This document shows positions 1 to 9,279 of a stretch of DNA of 44,943 nt, in pieces. The notes under the pieces are model-generated. The model had not been told where the DNA came from and searched no databases. It was given only the letters and a program-made list of their open reading frames with translations. Source of the DNA: Clostridium sp. MSJ-8 (GTDB taxonomy: Bacteria; Bacillota; Clostridia; Clostridiales; Clostridiaceae); contig NZ_JAHLQH010000007.1 in the NCBI RefSeq assembly GCF_018918325.1, positions 1 to 44,943 on the forward strand, read 5' to 3'. Every line of letters starts with the position of its first letter. Positions within the stretch are counted from its first letter, which is position 1. Both the position numbers and the translations under genes were made by a program.

Positions 1-235
1 TGCTTGCATAGAATCTTTCCATTCATCAATAAAGAAAGAAGAAATTTATAGAAATAAATACCGAACCTTTGAAGAAGCTAATGTTGCTATTTTTAAGTAT
101 ATTGAAGGTTGGTATAACAGAAGAAGACTGCACTCTTCTATTAATTACATGACTCCAGAACAATGTGAATTATTAGCTAGAAGTACAGCATAAAAAAGTT
201 TGACTTTTTGTGTCCAAAATATTGACATAAGACCA
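1..235 (+). mobile_element. Right end of an IS3-family insertion sequence
   Basis: The stretch contains the end of an IS3-type orfB reading frame followed by about 40 bases ending in TGTCCAAAATATTGACATAA then GACCA, which looks like the terminal inverted repeat of an IS150/IS1223-like IS3 element (ends of the TGG...CCA type). The left part of the element lies outside the window. The exact last base (234 or 235) cannot be fixed without the other end and the target duplication. Confidence 0.75.
2..193 (+). CDS. IS3-family transposase OrfB, C-terminal fragment (cut by window edge)
   Basis: The open frame enters from the left edge and stops at TAA 191-193, giving about 63 residues. It reads ESFHSSIKKEEIY, the region that contains the catalytic glutamate of the DDE/rve integrase fold in IS3-group transposases, followed by WYNRRRLHSSINYMTPEQ, the hallmark C-terminal block of the family. 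The gene is probably intact upstream, but only this part is visible. It runs opposite to the next genes and belongs to the IS, not to the neighbouring island. Confidence 0.85.
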   Translation, partial: ACIESFHSSIKKEEIYRNKYRTFEEANVAIFKYIEGWYNRRRLHSSINYMTPEQCELLARSTA

Positions 236-252
236 ATGATATTTCTTTTCTC

Positions 253-1644
253 TCATCGGCTGTTCCTCCAGTTCTTAAATATTTTCCTGATTATCTTAAC
301 ATCTTCTTCTGTATCGGAAGATATAAATATATGTACGTTCTGAAATGCCGCTTTGATACGCTGTGCATATTCGGGTTCCGCTTCGTTTGGATTCATCGGC
401 AACTTAATGAGTTTGATTCTACGTTGTTTACAGAGATGTTCCTTTAGTATGTCTATCTTCTCCGAGTCCGTATTCACTTGAATGGCAACCTGCTCCAGTG
501 GGATATATACATCAAGTGGAATGCCGAATAACCTGTCAGAGCCAAGTTCAACTTTCAATCCTTTCAAATTGGCATAATAACTGATTGCAAGAGCCGGGAA
601 CAACGACAGATACTCCTGCTCACATATTCTGCACCCTTTTCCGAGAACAGTACGCTCGTTTATCTTCATACTCCAAGAATGACCGTATCTGCATTTCCAC
701 CACGCTCTCTTTGCCGAATTTCTTGAAACTTCCGTCGGCTTCAACTTATTTAATTCATAATCCCATTCTGTCAGAAGCTGCTTATCCGTCGTAGCCAAAT
801 CATTGTATCCGGCAAGTACTTCTCTCTCTGCACAAACAGGGCAGACCGTTCCTTTCACACGGGCATTGATAACCGACTTCCACTCGTTACCGCATCTCTT
901 GCAATGCCACCATACATTTTTCCTCGACTTTGCATTGACTTCATCCGGTTGCAGAGGATAGTTTTTCTCTGACCATTCTTTGGCTATCTGTGGGTGTGTA
1001 CTTTTTAGGTCATTCTTGCCTTTTATAAATATATAGCCACTGCAACAGGGGCATTTACTACCACCAGAACGAGTAGAGATAAGCGTATTCCACTCATAAC
1101 CGCAGGTCTTACACTTCCACCAAGCCTTACTGTTTGCAAAGGCTGTTACCATTGTAGGCAGCAACGGAAGATTTCTGTCAGACCATTCAGCAGCAATATC
1201 GGGATACTGTGAAGCAAGGTCATTGAATCCGGCAAGGACTTTATTATGTGAGCAGTATGGACAGCCTGTGCCGTTTACCGTTCTGCTTTTAACGCTTGCT
1301 TCCCATTCGTGTCCGTGTTTACATTTCCAAATAATCTTCTTATGAGAAGCGACAGATACCTCGGTAGGCTTTAATTTGTTCTTTTTAGACCACTCCTGAG
1401 CCAACAGGGGCTTCAATGTGGCTAAATCATTGATACCCTCTATTACTCTCGCTCCTGAGCATATCGGGCATTTCTCGCCCTTTGAACGAGCTTTGACGCT
1501 CGTTTCCCACTCGTGTCCGCAAGCACCTTTCCACCACACTCTTTTATTTGAACCGAAGGTTATCTTATCCGGCGTTAGCGGTAAGTTCTTCTCTGACCAT
1601 TCAGGAATAAGCTCCGGATGAACGCTTGCTAAACTGCCCGTCAT
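253..1644 (-). CDS. Five-repeat zinc-ribbon protein with a nuclease-like C-terminal domain
   Basis: 463 residues. Residues 1 to about 340 are five tandem copies of a roughly 65-residue unit with the pattern NDLA...P.L..EWS..N.L.P..V...S.K..WWKC..GHEW...V..R..G..CP.C, each carrying paired Cys/His ligands. This matches the probable zinc-ribbon domain family (DUF4379). The last ~115 residues resemble the Vsr-like/PD-(D/E)XK endonuclease tail often fused to such ribbons: LDVYIP supplies the conserved Asp, but where an E-x-D/E is expected it reads AIQVNTD, and K remains in the EKIDILKEH stretch, so catalysis is doubtful. The start is supported by a GAAGGGGTGG ribosome site 7 bases upstream. Codon use and G+C are clearly higher than in the chromosomal genes, which fits acquisition with the island. 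DNA binding is likely; a defence or element-maintenance role is inference only. Confidence 0.75.
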   Translation of the reverse strand: MTGSLASVHPELIPEWSEKNLPLTPDKITFGSNKRVWWKGACGHEWETSVKARSKGEKCPICSGARVIEGINDLATLKPLLAQEWSKKNKLKPTEVSVASHKKIIWKCKHGHEWEASVKSRTVNGTGCPYCSHNKVLAGFNDLASQYPDIAAEWSDRNLPLLPTMVTAFANSKAWWKCKTCGYEWNTLISTRSGGSKCPCCSGYIFIKGKNDLKSTHPQIAKEWSEKNYPLQPDEVNAKSRKNVWWHCKRCGNEWKSVINARVKGTVCPVCAEREVLAGYNDLATTDKQLLTEWDYELNKLKPTEVSRNSAKRAWWKCRYGHSWSMKINERTVLGKGCRICEQEYLSLFPALAISYYANLKGLKVELGSDRLFGIPLDVYIPLEQVAIQVNTDSEKIDILKEHLCKQRRIKLIKLPMNPNEAEPEYAQRIKAAFQNVHIFISSDTEEDVKIIRKIFKNWRNSR

Positions 1645-1779
1645 AGTACAACCACCCCTTCCTTTGTGATTATCCCAATTATATTGAGAAAATCGGGATT
1701 GGTGTAGTTTGCGAATAATAAGAAAGACCTTGGGAGAAAATATCTCTCAAGGTCAATAAGTGATTCCTCAGTTAGAATT

Positions 1780-2445
1780 TTATCTTTCCTGTCGGGCAAT
1801 AAGAGTGGTTACACTATAATAAATCATCACTAAACCCGCACTTAAAATTGCCCCGCCAATAATATCAGTAATCCAATGAACACCGGATATCAACCTGCCA
1901 ATTACCATAAAAGCAGTAAATGCAATTAAAGCAAAGGCAAATGCTCTTTTCATTTTTGTATTTCTAATTCTACTGTTTAGCTGCATAACAGCTGTCGGCA
2001 TAACACACATAACAAGCAAGGTTGTCGATGATGGATACGAAGCTTCAAGAAAACCGTTAATCAATACCGGGCGGTAATTGACAACATAAAATTCAAAAAA
2101 CAAATATGCCGCCATTACAACAATATAGAATGCTCCCAACACCAAAATACTGGAATCGACCTTGAATAAGCTTTTTCTTTTAATAAGCTGTATAAGTCCA
2201 AGCAACGCAAATCCCAAAATAAAGCAAAGCGGTATCAGTCCTAACCAGTCCGTAACGGTATATATTGCCATATGCACACCTGTCAGGCTGTGGATAAAGC
2301 CGTTCAAGGTTGCAAATCCAACAGAAGAGTTTTGTGGCCCGATGGGCTGAACATCAATAAGGCTTATTGCCACTGTCCACAAAATAAATAACACTACCAT
2401 TGCTATTCCTGAAAGCAATACTTTTTGACTTTTTTCTTTTTTCAT
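1780..2445 (-). CDS. PAP2-like integral membrane phosphatase homologue
   Basis: About 221 residues with some six hydrophobic segments. The signature of the PAP2 (type 2 phosphatidic acid phosphatase) superfamily is present in order: NYRP (motif 1), SYPSSTT (motif 2) and GRLISGVHWITDIIGG (motif 3, with the nucleophile His and the Asp). Motif 2 normally reads PSGH; here G and the proton-donating His are replaced by S and T, so ordinary phosphatase activity is uncertain. I place the start at the ATG at 2443-2445, nine bases after AAAGGA, rather than at the in-frame TTG nine bases upstream. It lies between the zinc-ribbon and XRE genes on the same strand within the foreign island. Substrate (lipid phosphate or undecaprenyl pyrophosphate) is unknown. 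Confidence 0.75.
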   Translation of the reverse strand: MKKEKSQKVLLSGIAMVVLFILWTVAISLIDVQPIGPQNSSVGFATLNGFIHSLTGVHMAIYTVTDWLGLIPLCFILGFALLGLIQLIKRKSLFKVDSSILVLGAFYIVVMAAYLFFEFYVVNYRPVLINGFLEASYPSSTTLLVMCVMPTAVMQLNSRIRNTKMKRAFAFALIAFTAFMVIGRLISGVHWITDIIGGAILSAGLVMIYYSVTTLIARQER

Positions 2446-2553
2446 TTTTATCAATCCTTTGCCATAATTATTTGGCTTTCGCCTGTTTACAATATAGGTG
2501 GAATGAATAAAAATGAAAAGAATTTCACCGTCACATTGGCGACACGCTTCGTA

Positions 2554-3159
2554 TCATCGCCATTTTATCAGCATCAGAGACTTTATCGCCAAGAAAACAA
2601 AAGTGAAAAAGGCTGCATAAGGTTGAAGTGTTATCATAAATTCTATTGTAGCAACTGTGCTTAACACAATGGATATTTGATGTTTGTGTTTCAACCAAAA
2701 CACTGCTTCATAATTTTGTAGAGCGAGAAGCAAAACACCTGTAAGTACAATTCCAAATACAATAATTAAATACGGTATTTTGATATACTGCGGGGTACCT
2801 GTCAGCGAAAGTAAAGATACCTCTTTTATAATCTCATCACCCTTTTGTCCAAAGAAAGGCAGAAACAGAAACATAATCAAACTGCAATCGAGTAAACCAA
2901 ACACTAAGTCTCTTGTATGTTTTTCCTTTTGCTTATTATCCTCGTCAGCAATTTTAAGTATTTCTTCACCGGACAATAACTCATCTATTGACACTGAAAA
3001 AAACTTTGAAATTGCTTTTAATGACTCGATATTGGGAACTCCTCTGCCGGATTCCCACTTAGAAATTGCAGTGCGAGACACAAATAACGCTTCCGCAAGT
3101 TCTTCCTGCGTGAGTCCTTTTTCTTTCCTCAACTCTTGTAATTTTTCACTTAATTCCAT
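2554..3159 (-). CDS. XRE-family regulator with C-terminal membrane segments
   Basis: About 201 residues. Residues 1-65 form a helix-turn-helix of the Cro/C1 type (KLQELRKEKGLTQEELAEAL, then SRTAISKWESGRGVPNIESL). The rest holds a charged linker and about four hydrophobic helices, the common architecture of membrane-anchored XRE regulators in Firmicutes. The ATG at 3157-3159 is preferred because AAAGGA lies nine bases ahead of it; the upstream ATG abuts that site. It is the island gene closest to lysS. A strong hairpin at 3207-3237 lies in its upstream region. Ligand and targets are unknown; control of the neighbouring PAP2-like gene is plausible. Confidence 0.8.
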   Translation of the reverse strand: MELSEKLQELRKEKGLTQEELAEALFVSRTAISKWESGRGVPNIESLKAISKFFSVSIDELLSGEEILKIADEDNKQKEKHTRDLVFGLLDCSLIMFLFLPFFGQKGDEIIKEVSLLSLTGTPQYIKIPYLIIVFGIVLTGVLLLALQNYEAVFWLKHKHQISIVLSTVATIEFMITLQPYAAFFTFVFLAIKSLMLIKWR

Positions 3160-3206
3160 AATAAACATTCCTTTTGCACTCAGATACGAATGTATCCTTT
3201 ATTAGA

Positions 3207-3237
3207 AATGGGCAATCCCACTATGGGACTGCCCATT
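3207..3237. repeat. Strong 14-bp inverted repeat upstream of the XRE gene
   Basis: AATGGGCAATCCCA (3207-3220) and TGGGACTGCCCATT (3224-3237) pair over 14 bp with one G-T wobble and a three-base loop. No T-run follows on either strand, so it is not an ordinary terminator. It could be an operator for the XRE protein or a structural site at the end of the element. Confidence 0.6.
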
Positions 3238-3254
3238 CATTCCGTAAATTATGC

Positions 3255-3385
3255 GATTTTTTAGTCTCTGCACCGTTTTTAGCACCGATTGGTGTAAATT
3301 TGGTGTTTTGTAGCAAAATATTTTTGATGGGCTCGAAACCCTTGATTTTACTGGGTTTATTAGTTCAGACTCTTCATCGTAGGGA
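3255..3385. other. Putative attachment-site junction (att) of an integrated element at the lysS 3' end
   Basis: Read on the minus strand, this stretch has two direct copies of ACACCAA(A/T) next to two copies of CGGTGC (3270-3310), looking like arm-type integrase sites. The imperfect repeats AAACCC/GGGTTT and GGGTTTCGAGCCC follow at 3331-3360, right against the lysS stop codon. The last lysS codons (CCT ACG ATG AAG AGT CTG AAC) use ACG and CTG, unusual in this AT-rich genome, which suggests the 3' end of lysS was replaced by an element-borne copy. The matching att copy lies beyond the window, so core length and identity are inferred. Confidence 0.45.
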
Positions 3386-4865
3386 ATAATAATACGTCTC
3401 TTATTGATGATGAATCAGTTAAGAACATAATAAGTCTATCTATACCAATTCCAAGACCACCTGTTGGAGGCATTCCTGTTTCTAATGCACTCATGAATTC
3501 TTCATCAATAACATAAGCTTCATCATCGCCTAATTCTCTTGATTTAGCTTGTTGTTCAAATCTTTGTCTTTGTACTATAGGGTCATTAAGTTCTGAATAT
3601 GCATTACATAATTCTCTACCAAATACAAATCCTTCGAATCTCTCAGTGAACATTTCATTTCCTCTCTTTTTCTTAGTAAGAGGTGAATTTTCTACTGGAT
3701 AATCACAAACAAATGTTGGTTGAATCATCTTTTCTTCACAGAATTCTTCATATAGTCCATTTAATACTTCACCTTTAGTTACTGTATCTAATGGCTTAGG
3801 GAATTCTAAGTGCTTTTCTTTAGCTATTGTTTGAGCTTCTTCATCTGTTGCAATACTATCAAAATCTACTCCAGCATATTCTTTAACTGCATCAACCATA
3901 GTTATTCTTCTCCATGGTGGCTTAAAGTCTATTTCAGTTCCTTGATAAGTAACCTTAGTAGTACCATTAACCTTTTCACATACATATGCTACCATGTTTT
4001 CTGTTATTTCCATCATATCATTGTAATCTGCATATGCTTCATATAATTCTATTGCTGTAAATTCAGGATTATGTCTTACATCCATTCCTTCATTTCTGAA
4101 GTTTCTTCCCATTTCATATACCTTTTCAAAGCCTGCAACTATTAATCTCTTTAAATAAAGTTCAGTAGCTATTCTTAAGTACATATCCATATCTAAAGTA
4201 TTATGATGTGTTATAAATGGTCTTGCTGCAGCACCACCAGCTATAGCTCCTAGAATTGGAGTTTCTACTTCTAAGAATCCTCTTTCATCTAGGAATTCTC
4301 TAATTCCTCTTATTATTTGGCTTCTCTTAATAAAAGTTTCTTTTACTTCTGGATTAGTAATTATATCTACTTCTCTTTGTCTATATCTTAAATCTGGATC
4401 TTTTAATCCATGCCATTTCTCTGGTAATGGCTTAAGTGATTTACATACTAATTCAAATTCTTTAACCTTTACTGATATCTCTCCAGTTTTTGTCTTAAAA
4501 ACTGTTCCTGTTGCAGCAACTATATCTCCTATATCATATGCTTTGTATTGCTTTAAGTTATCTTCTCCAACTTCATCTATCTTAATGAATAATTGCATTT
4601 TTCCATCTCTATCATATATATCTGAGAATACAACTTTTCCTTGACCTCTTTTAGACATAATTCTACCAGCAACTGTTACAACGTTGCCTTCTAATTCTTC
4701 ATAATTTGCTTTTACTTGTGCAGAAGTATGAGTTCTATTAACCTTATATACATCAAAAGGGTCTTTACCTTCCTTTTGTAATTCTGCTAATTTGTCTCTT
4801 CTTAACTGCTCTTGTTCATTATACTTAGATTCCAACTCTTCTATACTGATTTCTTCAGTTGACAT
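3360..4865 (-). CDS. lysS: Lysyl-tRNA synthetase, class II
   Basis: 501 residues, the usual length. It charges tRNA-Lys with lysine in the cytoplasm. An N-terminal OB-fold anticodon-binding domain (about residues 55-150, including [20 protein letters not shown]) is followed by the class II catalytic core: motif 2 in [16 protein letters not shown] and motif 3 in [21 protein letters not shown] precedes the ATG by 8 bases. It is the last gene of the run coaX-dusB-greA-lysS, 14 bases after greA. Its final codons look like part of an attachment site of the adjoining island; the protein end ...FPTMKSLN appears complete, so function should be preserved. Confidence 0.97.
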   Translation of the reverse strand: MSTEEISIEELESKYNEQEQLRRDKLAELQKEGKDPFDVYKVNRTHTSAQVKANYEELEGNVVTVAGRIMSKRGQGKVVFSDIYDRDGKMQLFIKIDEVGEDNLKQYKAYDIGDIVAATGTVFKTKTGEISVKVKEFELVCKSLKPLPEKWHGLKDPDLRYRQREVDIITNPEVKETFIKRSQIIRGIREFLDERGFLEVETPILGAIAGGAAARPFITHHNTLDMDMYLRIATELYLKRLIVAGFEKVYEMGRNFRNEGMDVRHNPEFTAIELYEAYADYNDMMEITENMVAYVCEKVNGTTKVTYQGTEIDFKPPWRRITMVDAVKEYAGVDFDSIATDEEAQTIAKEKHLEFPKPLDTVTKGEVLNGLYEEFCEEKMIQPTFVCDYPVENSPLTKKKRGNEMFTERFEGFVFGRELCNAYSELNDPIVQRQRFEQQAKSRELGDDEAYVIDEEFMSALETGMPPTGGLGIGIDRLIMFLTDSSSIRDVLLFPTMKSLN

Positions 4866-4879
4866 TACTATACCTCCAA

Positions 4880-5362
4880 TTATGCTCTTCTAACATCTAA
4901 TATTTCAAATTTACTTGTTCCATCTGGAACTGCTATCTCTACAATATCTCCTACCTTTTTACCTATTAAACCACTTCCAACTGGTGATTCGTTTGATATC
5001 TTAAAATTCATTGGGTCAGCTTCTGCAGAACCAACTATTGTATATTCAACTTCTTCATCAAAATCATAGTCTTTTACTCTTACAACTGATCCTACTGATA
5101 CTTTACCAGCTTCTATTTCTGAATCATCTACTACTGTAGCATTCTTAAGCATATTTTCTATTTGAAGTATTCTACCTTCTGTAAATGCTTGCTCATTCTT
5201 AGCTTCATCATATTCTGAGTTTTCACTTAAATCACCATATCCTAAAGCTACTTTTATCTTCTCTGTAACTTCTTTTCTTTTAGTTGTTTTAAGATATTCT
5301 AATTCTTCTTCTAATTTTTTTACACCTTCGTAAGTCATTACGTATTTTTTTGCATCGCTCAT
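4880..5362 (-). CDS. greA: Transcription elongation factor GreA
   Basis: 160 residues, full length for the family. It binds in the RNA polymerase secondary channel and stimulates cleavage of backtracked transcripts. The N-terminal coiled coil ([20 protein letters not shown] to about residue 80, with the acidic tip [13 protein letters not shown]) and the C-terminal FKBP-like domain ([17 protein letters not shown]) are both present. AAAGGGG lies in front of the ATG. It is 14 bases upstream of lysS and downstream of dusB on the same strand, probably co-transcribed with lysS. Confidence 0.97.
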   Translation of the reverse strand: MSDAKKYVMTYEGVKKLEEELEYLKTTKRKEVTEKIKVALGYGDLSENSEYDEAKNEQAFTEGRILQIENMLKNATVVDDSEIEAGKVSVGSVVRVKDYDFDEEVEYTIVGSAEADPMNFKISNESPVGSGLIGKKVGDIVEIAVPDGTSKFEILDVRRA

Positions 5363-5488
5363 ACTTTATTCCCCTTTAACAAACCTAGTTTTCTTATTTA
5401 AAATTCGTAAAATCATTTAAATAATTATAAATCAGCCACCTTAATATGTCAATAAACTATATTATTCATACTGAATTTATAATATGTT

Positions 5489-6463
5489 TTATTTTCTTGA
5501 AAGTTCATCTTTATAACTCATTAATAGGTCTAAAACTTCCTTGCTGCTATCTATTGTATTCATTATACCTCGAATCTCAGTACATTTAGGTAATCCCTTT
5601 ATATACCAAGAGGCATGTTTCCTCATTTCTCTTACTGCCTTGTATTCACCATCATATTTAATTGCTAATTCATAATGACGCATACACATAGCTACTCTCT
5701 CTGCTGCAGATACTTCCACTAATTCTCTGCCATTTAATGCATCTTGTATATCTCTAAAAATCCATGGATTACCCATACTACCTCTTGCGACCATTATTCC
5801 ATCGCAATTAGTTAGTTTAGTCAACTCTATTGCATCTTTTGGTGAAAATACATCACCATTACCTATTACTGGCATAGAAACTGTTTCTTTTACTCTTCTT
5901 ATTATATCCCAATCTGCCTTACCTTCATACATCTGCTTTCTAGTTCTTCCATGAATAGCTATAGCATCAGCTCCTGCATTCTCCATCCATTTTGCAAACT
6001 CTACTGCATCTATACTATTTTCATCAAAAGCTTTTCGGAACTTAACAGTTACTGGTTTAGTAGAAACTTTCTTGAGTTTCCTTACTATCTCTGCCGCAAG
6101 TGCTGGTTCTTTCATAAGTGCAGATCCTTCACCATTTTTTACAATCTTAGGAGCAGGACATCCCATATTAACATCTATTATGCATATATCATCTCTGGCA
6201 TTAAAATGTTTCTCTACTACTTCTGCCATTATCTTAGGTTCTCTACCAAATATCTGAACAGCTACAGGTTTTTCCTCTTCTGCTATTCTTAATAGTTTCT
6301 TAGTATTATCACTTTCATAATATAACGCTTTTGAACTAACCATCTCAGTATAAACCAGACCACAACCCATCTCTTTACACAAACCTCTAAAAGAAATATC
6401 TGTAACACCTGCCATAGGTGCTAAAAAAACATTGTTGTCAAAAACGAGATTGCCTATTTTCAT
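5489..6463 (-). CDS. dusB: tRNA-dihydrouridine synthase (DusB type)
   Basis: 324 residues. It reduces uridine to dihydrouridine in the tRNA D-loop using FMN and NAD(P)H. Visible family marks are APMAGVTDISFRGLC at the N-terminus, the catalytic-Cys block DVNMGCPAPKIVKNGEGSAL, the HGRTRKQMYEG segment and the FMN-phosphate site GNGDVFSP...ARGSMGNPW. GGAGC lies 8 bases before the ATG. It starts only 3 bases after coaX ends, so its ribosome site is inside coaX and translation is probably coupled. A roughly 125-base gap separates it from greA. Confidence 0.95.
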   Translation of the reverse strand: MKIGNLVFDNNVFLAPMAGVTDISFRGLCKEMGCGLVYTEMVSSKALYYESDNTKKLLRIAEEEKPVAVQIFGREPKIMAEVVEKHFNARDDICIIDVNMGCPAPKIVKNGEGSALMKEPALAAEIVRKLKKVSTKPVTVKFRKAFDENSIDAVEFAKWMENAGADAIAIHGRTRKQMYEGKADWDIIRRVKETVSMPVIGNGDVFSPKDAIELTKLTNCDGIMVARGSMGNPWIFRDIQDALNGRELVEVSAAERVAMCMRHYELAIKYDGEYKAVREMRKHASWYIKGLPKCTEIRGIMNTIDSSKEVLDLLMSYKDELSRK

Positions 6464-6466
6464 ATA

Positions 6467-7249
6467 TTATTGCTCCTTGTTTTTATAATATAGTATCTTT
6501 AATCCTTCAAGGGTTAATTCAGGATCTACAGCATCTATTGCATCAGTTTCTTTTGCAATTAACTTAGCTAATCCTCCTGTAGCAAGAACAAATGGTTCTT
6601 CAGAACCTTTAGCCATCATCTCTTGTTTAAACTTTTTAACAATGTATTCAACCTGACCTATATATCCATATAAAATTCCAGCTTGCATACTTGATATAGT
6701 ACTTTTACAAATTATGTTACTTGGATATTCTAGTTCAATTCTAGGTAACTTTGCTGCTCTCTCGAATAATGCTTCTGAAGAAATTTTTATTCCTGGGACT
6801 ATACAACCGCCTAAATAATCTCCCTTTGCAGTTATAGAACAAAAAGTTGTTGCTGTTCCAAAATCTATAACTATTAATGATTTTTTGTATATCTCATATG
6901 CTGCTACTGCATTAACTATCCTGTCTGCCCCTACTTCTTTAGGATTATCATATTTTATATTTATTCCTGTCTTTATTCCTGGCCCCACTATTATTGGTTC
7001 CATCCTAAAACACTTTCTAATCATATTCTCTAAAGAATGCATAATGTTAGGCACAACAGATGATATAATTATTCCCTTTACTTCCCTAGCATCTAATTTT
7101 GAATTTGCAAATAACTGCATAATCTGAATTCCATATTCATCAGATGTCTTTTGTGCATCTGTAGATATTCTCCAGCTTGCAATGTATTTATCCCCTTTAT
7201 GGACTCCTAATACTATATTAGTATTCCCAACATCCACAAGTAAAATCAT
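6467..7249 (-). CDS. coaX: Type III pantothenate kinase
   Basis: 260 residues, full length. It phosphorylates pantothenate, the first step of coenzyme A synthesis. The ASKHA-fold marks are the N-terminal phosphate loop [10 protein letters not shown], the pantothenate region [14 protein letters not shown], and IDFGTATTF followed by the GG(C)IVPGI segment. A GGTGG site precedes the ATG. It is the first gene of the coaX-dusB pair. An inverted repeat with a T-rich tail just upstream (7272-7297) terminates the preceding fhs gene. Confidence 0.96.
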   Translation of the reverse strand: MILLVDVGNTNIVLGVHKGDKYIASWRISTDAQKTSDEYGIQIMQLFANSKLDAREVKGIIISSVVPNIMHSLENMIRKCFRMEPIIVGPGIKTGINIKYDNPKEVGADRIVNAVAAYEIYKKSLIVIDFGTATTFCSITAKGDYLGGCIVPGIKISSEALFERAAKLPRIELEYPSNIICKSTISSMQAGILYGYIGQVEYIVKKFKQEMMAKGSEEPFVLATGGLAKLIAKETDAIDAVDPELTLEGLKILYYKNKEQ

Positions 7250-7271
7250 AAAAGCACCACCTTAATAAAAT

Positions 7272-7297
7272 TAAAAGCAGCCATACACAGCTGCCTT
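7272..7297 (-). terminator. Rho-independent terminator of fhs
   Basis: On the minus strand AAAGGCAGC pairs with GCTGCTTTT across the loop TGTGTATG and is followed by an AT-rich TTTTAATTTT tract. It lies about 80 bases beyond the fhs stop and before coaX. Confidence 0.8.
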
Positions 7298-7374
7298 TAC
7301 GTATACGTTAATTTTTACATTATAATTTTACCAACTAGGTCTATTTTGTCAAGTTATATAGTGGTATTTTTTAA

Positions 7375-9045
7375 TTAGAAAAGACCTACTATTTCACCAT
7401 TTTCTAATATATCCATTCTATTAGCAGCTGGAACCTTTGGTAATCCAGGCATTGTCATTACATTTCCTGTTAATACAACTATAAATCCAGCACCATTTGA
7501 TACTCTAACTTCTTGAACAGTTATATCAAATCCAGTTGGTCTTGCCAATAATTGAGGATTATCTGATAATGAATATTGAGTTTTAGCCATACATATTGGT
7601 AATTTATCTAAATTAAATTTTTCTAATTCTGCTATTTGTTTATTTGCAGCTACACTATATTGTACTCCATCTGCACCATAGATTTCTTTTGCAATTGTAG
7701 CAATTTTATCTTTTATTGAATCTTGTTCGCTATATAATACTTTGAAGTTAGATTTTTCATTACTTAATATATCTTCTACCATATCAGCTAATTCTAATCC
7801 ACCTTCGCCGCCTTTTTCCCATACTTCAGATAATGCAACTTTAACTCCAAGTTTTGCACAGAAATCTTTTATGTATGCAATTTCTTCATCGCTATCTGAT
7901 AAGAATTTGTTTATTGCAACAACTACTGGCACATTATATTTTTTAATATTTTCTATTTGCTTTTCTAGATTAGTTATTCCTTTTGCTAATGCATCTACAT
8001 TTGGTGTATTTAAATCTGCTTTAGCAACACCACCATGATGTTTTAATGCTCTTATTGTTGCAACTATAACAACACAATCAGGATTTAAGTTTCCATATCT
8101 ACATTTTATATCTAAGAATTTTTCAGCACCAAGATCTGCACCAAATCCACCTTCGGTTATAGCTATATCTCCTAATTTTAATGCTAACTTAGTAGCTAAT
8201 ATTGAATTACATCCATGTGCTATATTAGCAAATGGTCCTCCATGAATTATTGCTGGTGTATTTTCTAATGTTTGAACTAAGTTTGGTTTTATTGCATCCT
8301 TCATTAATAATGCCATAGCACCTTGTACTTCTAATTGTTTTGCATATACTGGGTTTCCATCTAAATCATATGCAATTAATATATTACCCATTCTTTCTTT
8401 TAAATCAGTAAGACTTGTTGCTAAACATAATATAGCCATTATTTCTGATGCAACTGTTATCATGAATCCATCTTCTCTAACGAATCCATTTGCCTTTCCA
8501 CCCATTCCAACAACTATATGTCTTAATGATCTATCATTCATATCCATAACTCTCTTGAATATAATTCTTCTAGAATCTATCCTTAAAGTATTTCCTTGGT
8601 GTATATGATTATCTATTGCTGCACATAATAAATTGTTTGCTGAAGTAATTGCATGCATATCACCAGTAAAATGTAAATTTATATCTTCCATAGGTACAAC
8701 TTGTGAATATCCACCTCCAGCAGCACCACCTTTTACTCCAAATACTGGTCCTAGAGAAGGTTCTCTTAATGCAATAACTGCTTTCTTACCTTTTCTGCAT
8801 AACGCTTGACCAAGACCTACAGTTACTGTAGATTTTCCTTCACCAGCTGGTGTAGGATTAATAGCTGTTACAAGCACTAACTTACCATCTTTTTTATCCT
8901 TATATTTATCCATTACATCTAAGGATATTTTGCATTTATACTTACCATATAATTCTATGTCATCATCATGTAAGTCTAATTTTTCTGCAATGTTTACTAT
9001 AGGTTCCATTTTTGCTTCTTGAGCTATTTGAATATCACTTTTCAT
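7375..9045 (-). CDS. fhs: Formate-tetrahydrofolate ligase
   Basis: 556 residues from the chosen start, the standard length. It makes 10-formyl-tetrahydrofolate from formate, ATP and tetrahydrofolate for one-carbon metabolism, including purine synthesis. The ATP-binding loop [18 protein letters not shown] (about residues 65-82), the [19 protein letters not shown] block and the C-terminal [20 protein letters not shown] are all present. The ATG at 9043-9045 is chosen because GGGAG is 9 bases away; the in-frame TTG three codons earlier abuts that site. Single-gene unit with its own promoter-like sequence (9106-9133) and terminator. Confidence 0.97.
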   Translation of the reverse strand: MKSDIQIAQEAKMEPIVNIAEKLDLHDDDIELYGKYKCKISLDVMDKYKDKKDGKLVLVTAINPTPAGEGKSTVTVGLGQALCRKGKKAVIALREPSLGPVFGVKGGAAGGGYSQVVPMEDINLHFTGDMHAITSANNLLCAAIDNHIHQGNTLRIDSRRIIFKRVMDMNDRSLRHIVVGMGGKANGFVREDGFMITVASEIMAILCLATSLTDLKERMGNILIAYDLDGNPVYAKQLEVQGAMALLMKDAIKPNLVQTLENTPAIIHGGPFANIAHGCNSILATKLALKLGDIAITEGGFGADLGAEKFLDIKCRYGNLNPDCVVIVATIRALKHHGGVAKADLNTPNVDALAKGITNLEKQIENIKKYNVPVVVAINKFLSDSDEEIAYIKDFCAKLGVKVALSEVWEKGGEGGLELADMVEDILSNEKSNFKVLYSEQDSIKDKIATIAKEIYGADGVQYSVAANKQIAELEKFNLDKLPICMAKTQYSLSDNPQLLARPTGFDITVQEVRVSNGAGFIVVLTGNVMTMPGLPKVPAANRMDILENGEIVGLF

Positions 9046-9105
9046 GTTGTACAACTCCCTTTTCCTCGATAAATGTATTTTTGCAATCTGTAATTTGCAA
9101 TTAAA

Positions 9106-9133
9106 ATTATATCATTATTATCAATTTTTTCAA
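9106..9133 (-). promoter_or_regulatory. Sigma-A-type promoter of fhs
   Basis: On the minus strand TTGAAA (9128-9133) and TATAAT (9106-9111) are separated by 16 bases, about 60 bases upstream of the fhs start codon. No obvious operator was seen. Confidence 0.55.
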
Positions 9134-9242
9134 ATACCTATTATTTTGCAAAAAGCCATATTTTACAACAATATGTTTATAGTAAAATATATCCAAGATA
9201 CTTGTCCACGCCTTCAAACCAAATATAATTTCCTAGAAGCGT

Positions 9243-9275
9243 AAAAAAAGTCTCATTTAATAAAATGAGACATTT
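9243..9275 (-). terminator. Rho-independent terminator of ftsH
   Basis: GTCTCATTT (9250-9258) and AAATGAGAC (9263-9271) form a 9-bp stem with a four-base loop; on the minus strand it runs into seven Ts. It begins just after the ftsH stop. Confidence 0.9.
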
Positions 9276-9279
9276 AATT

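Noticed and set aside
585..1621. Plus-strand open frames opposite the zinc-ribbon gene
   Set aside because: They lie wholly antisense to a strongly patterned gene, have no family resemblance and no good ribosome site.
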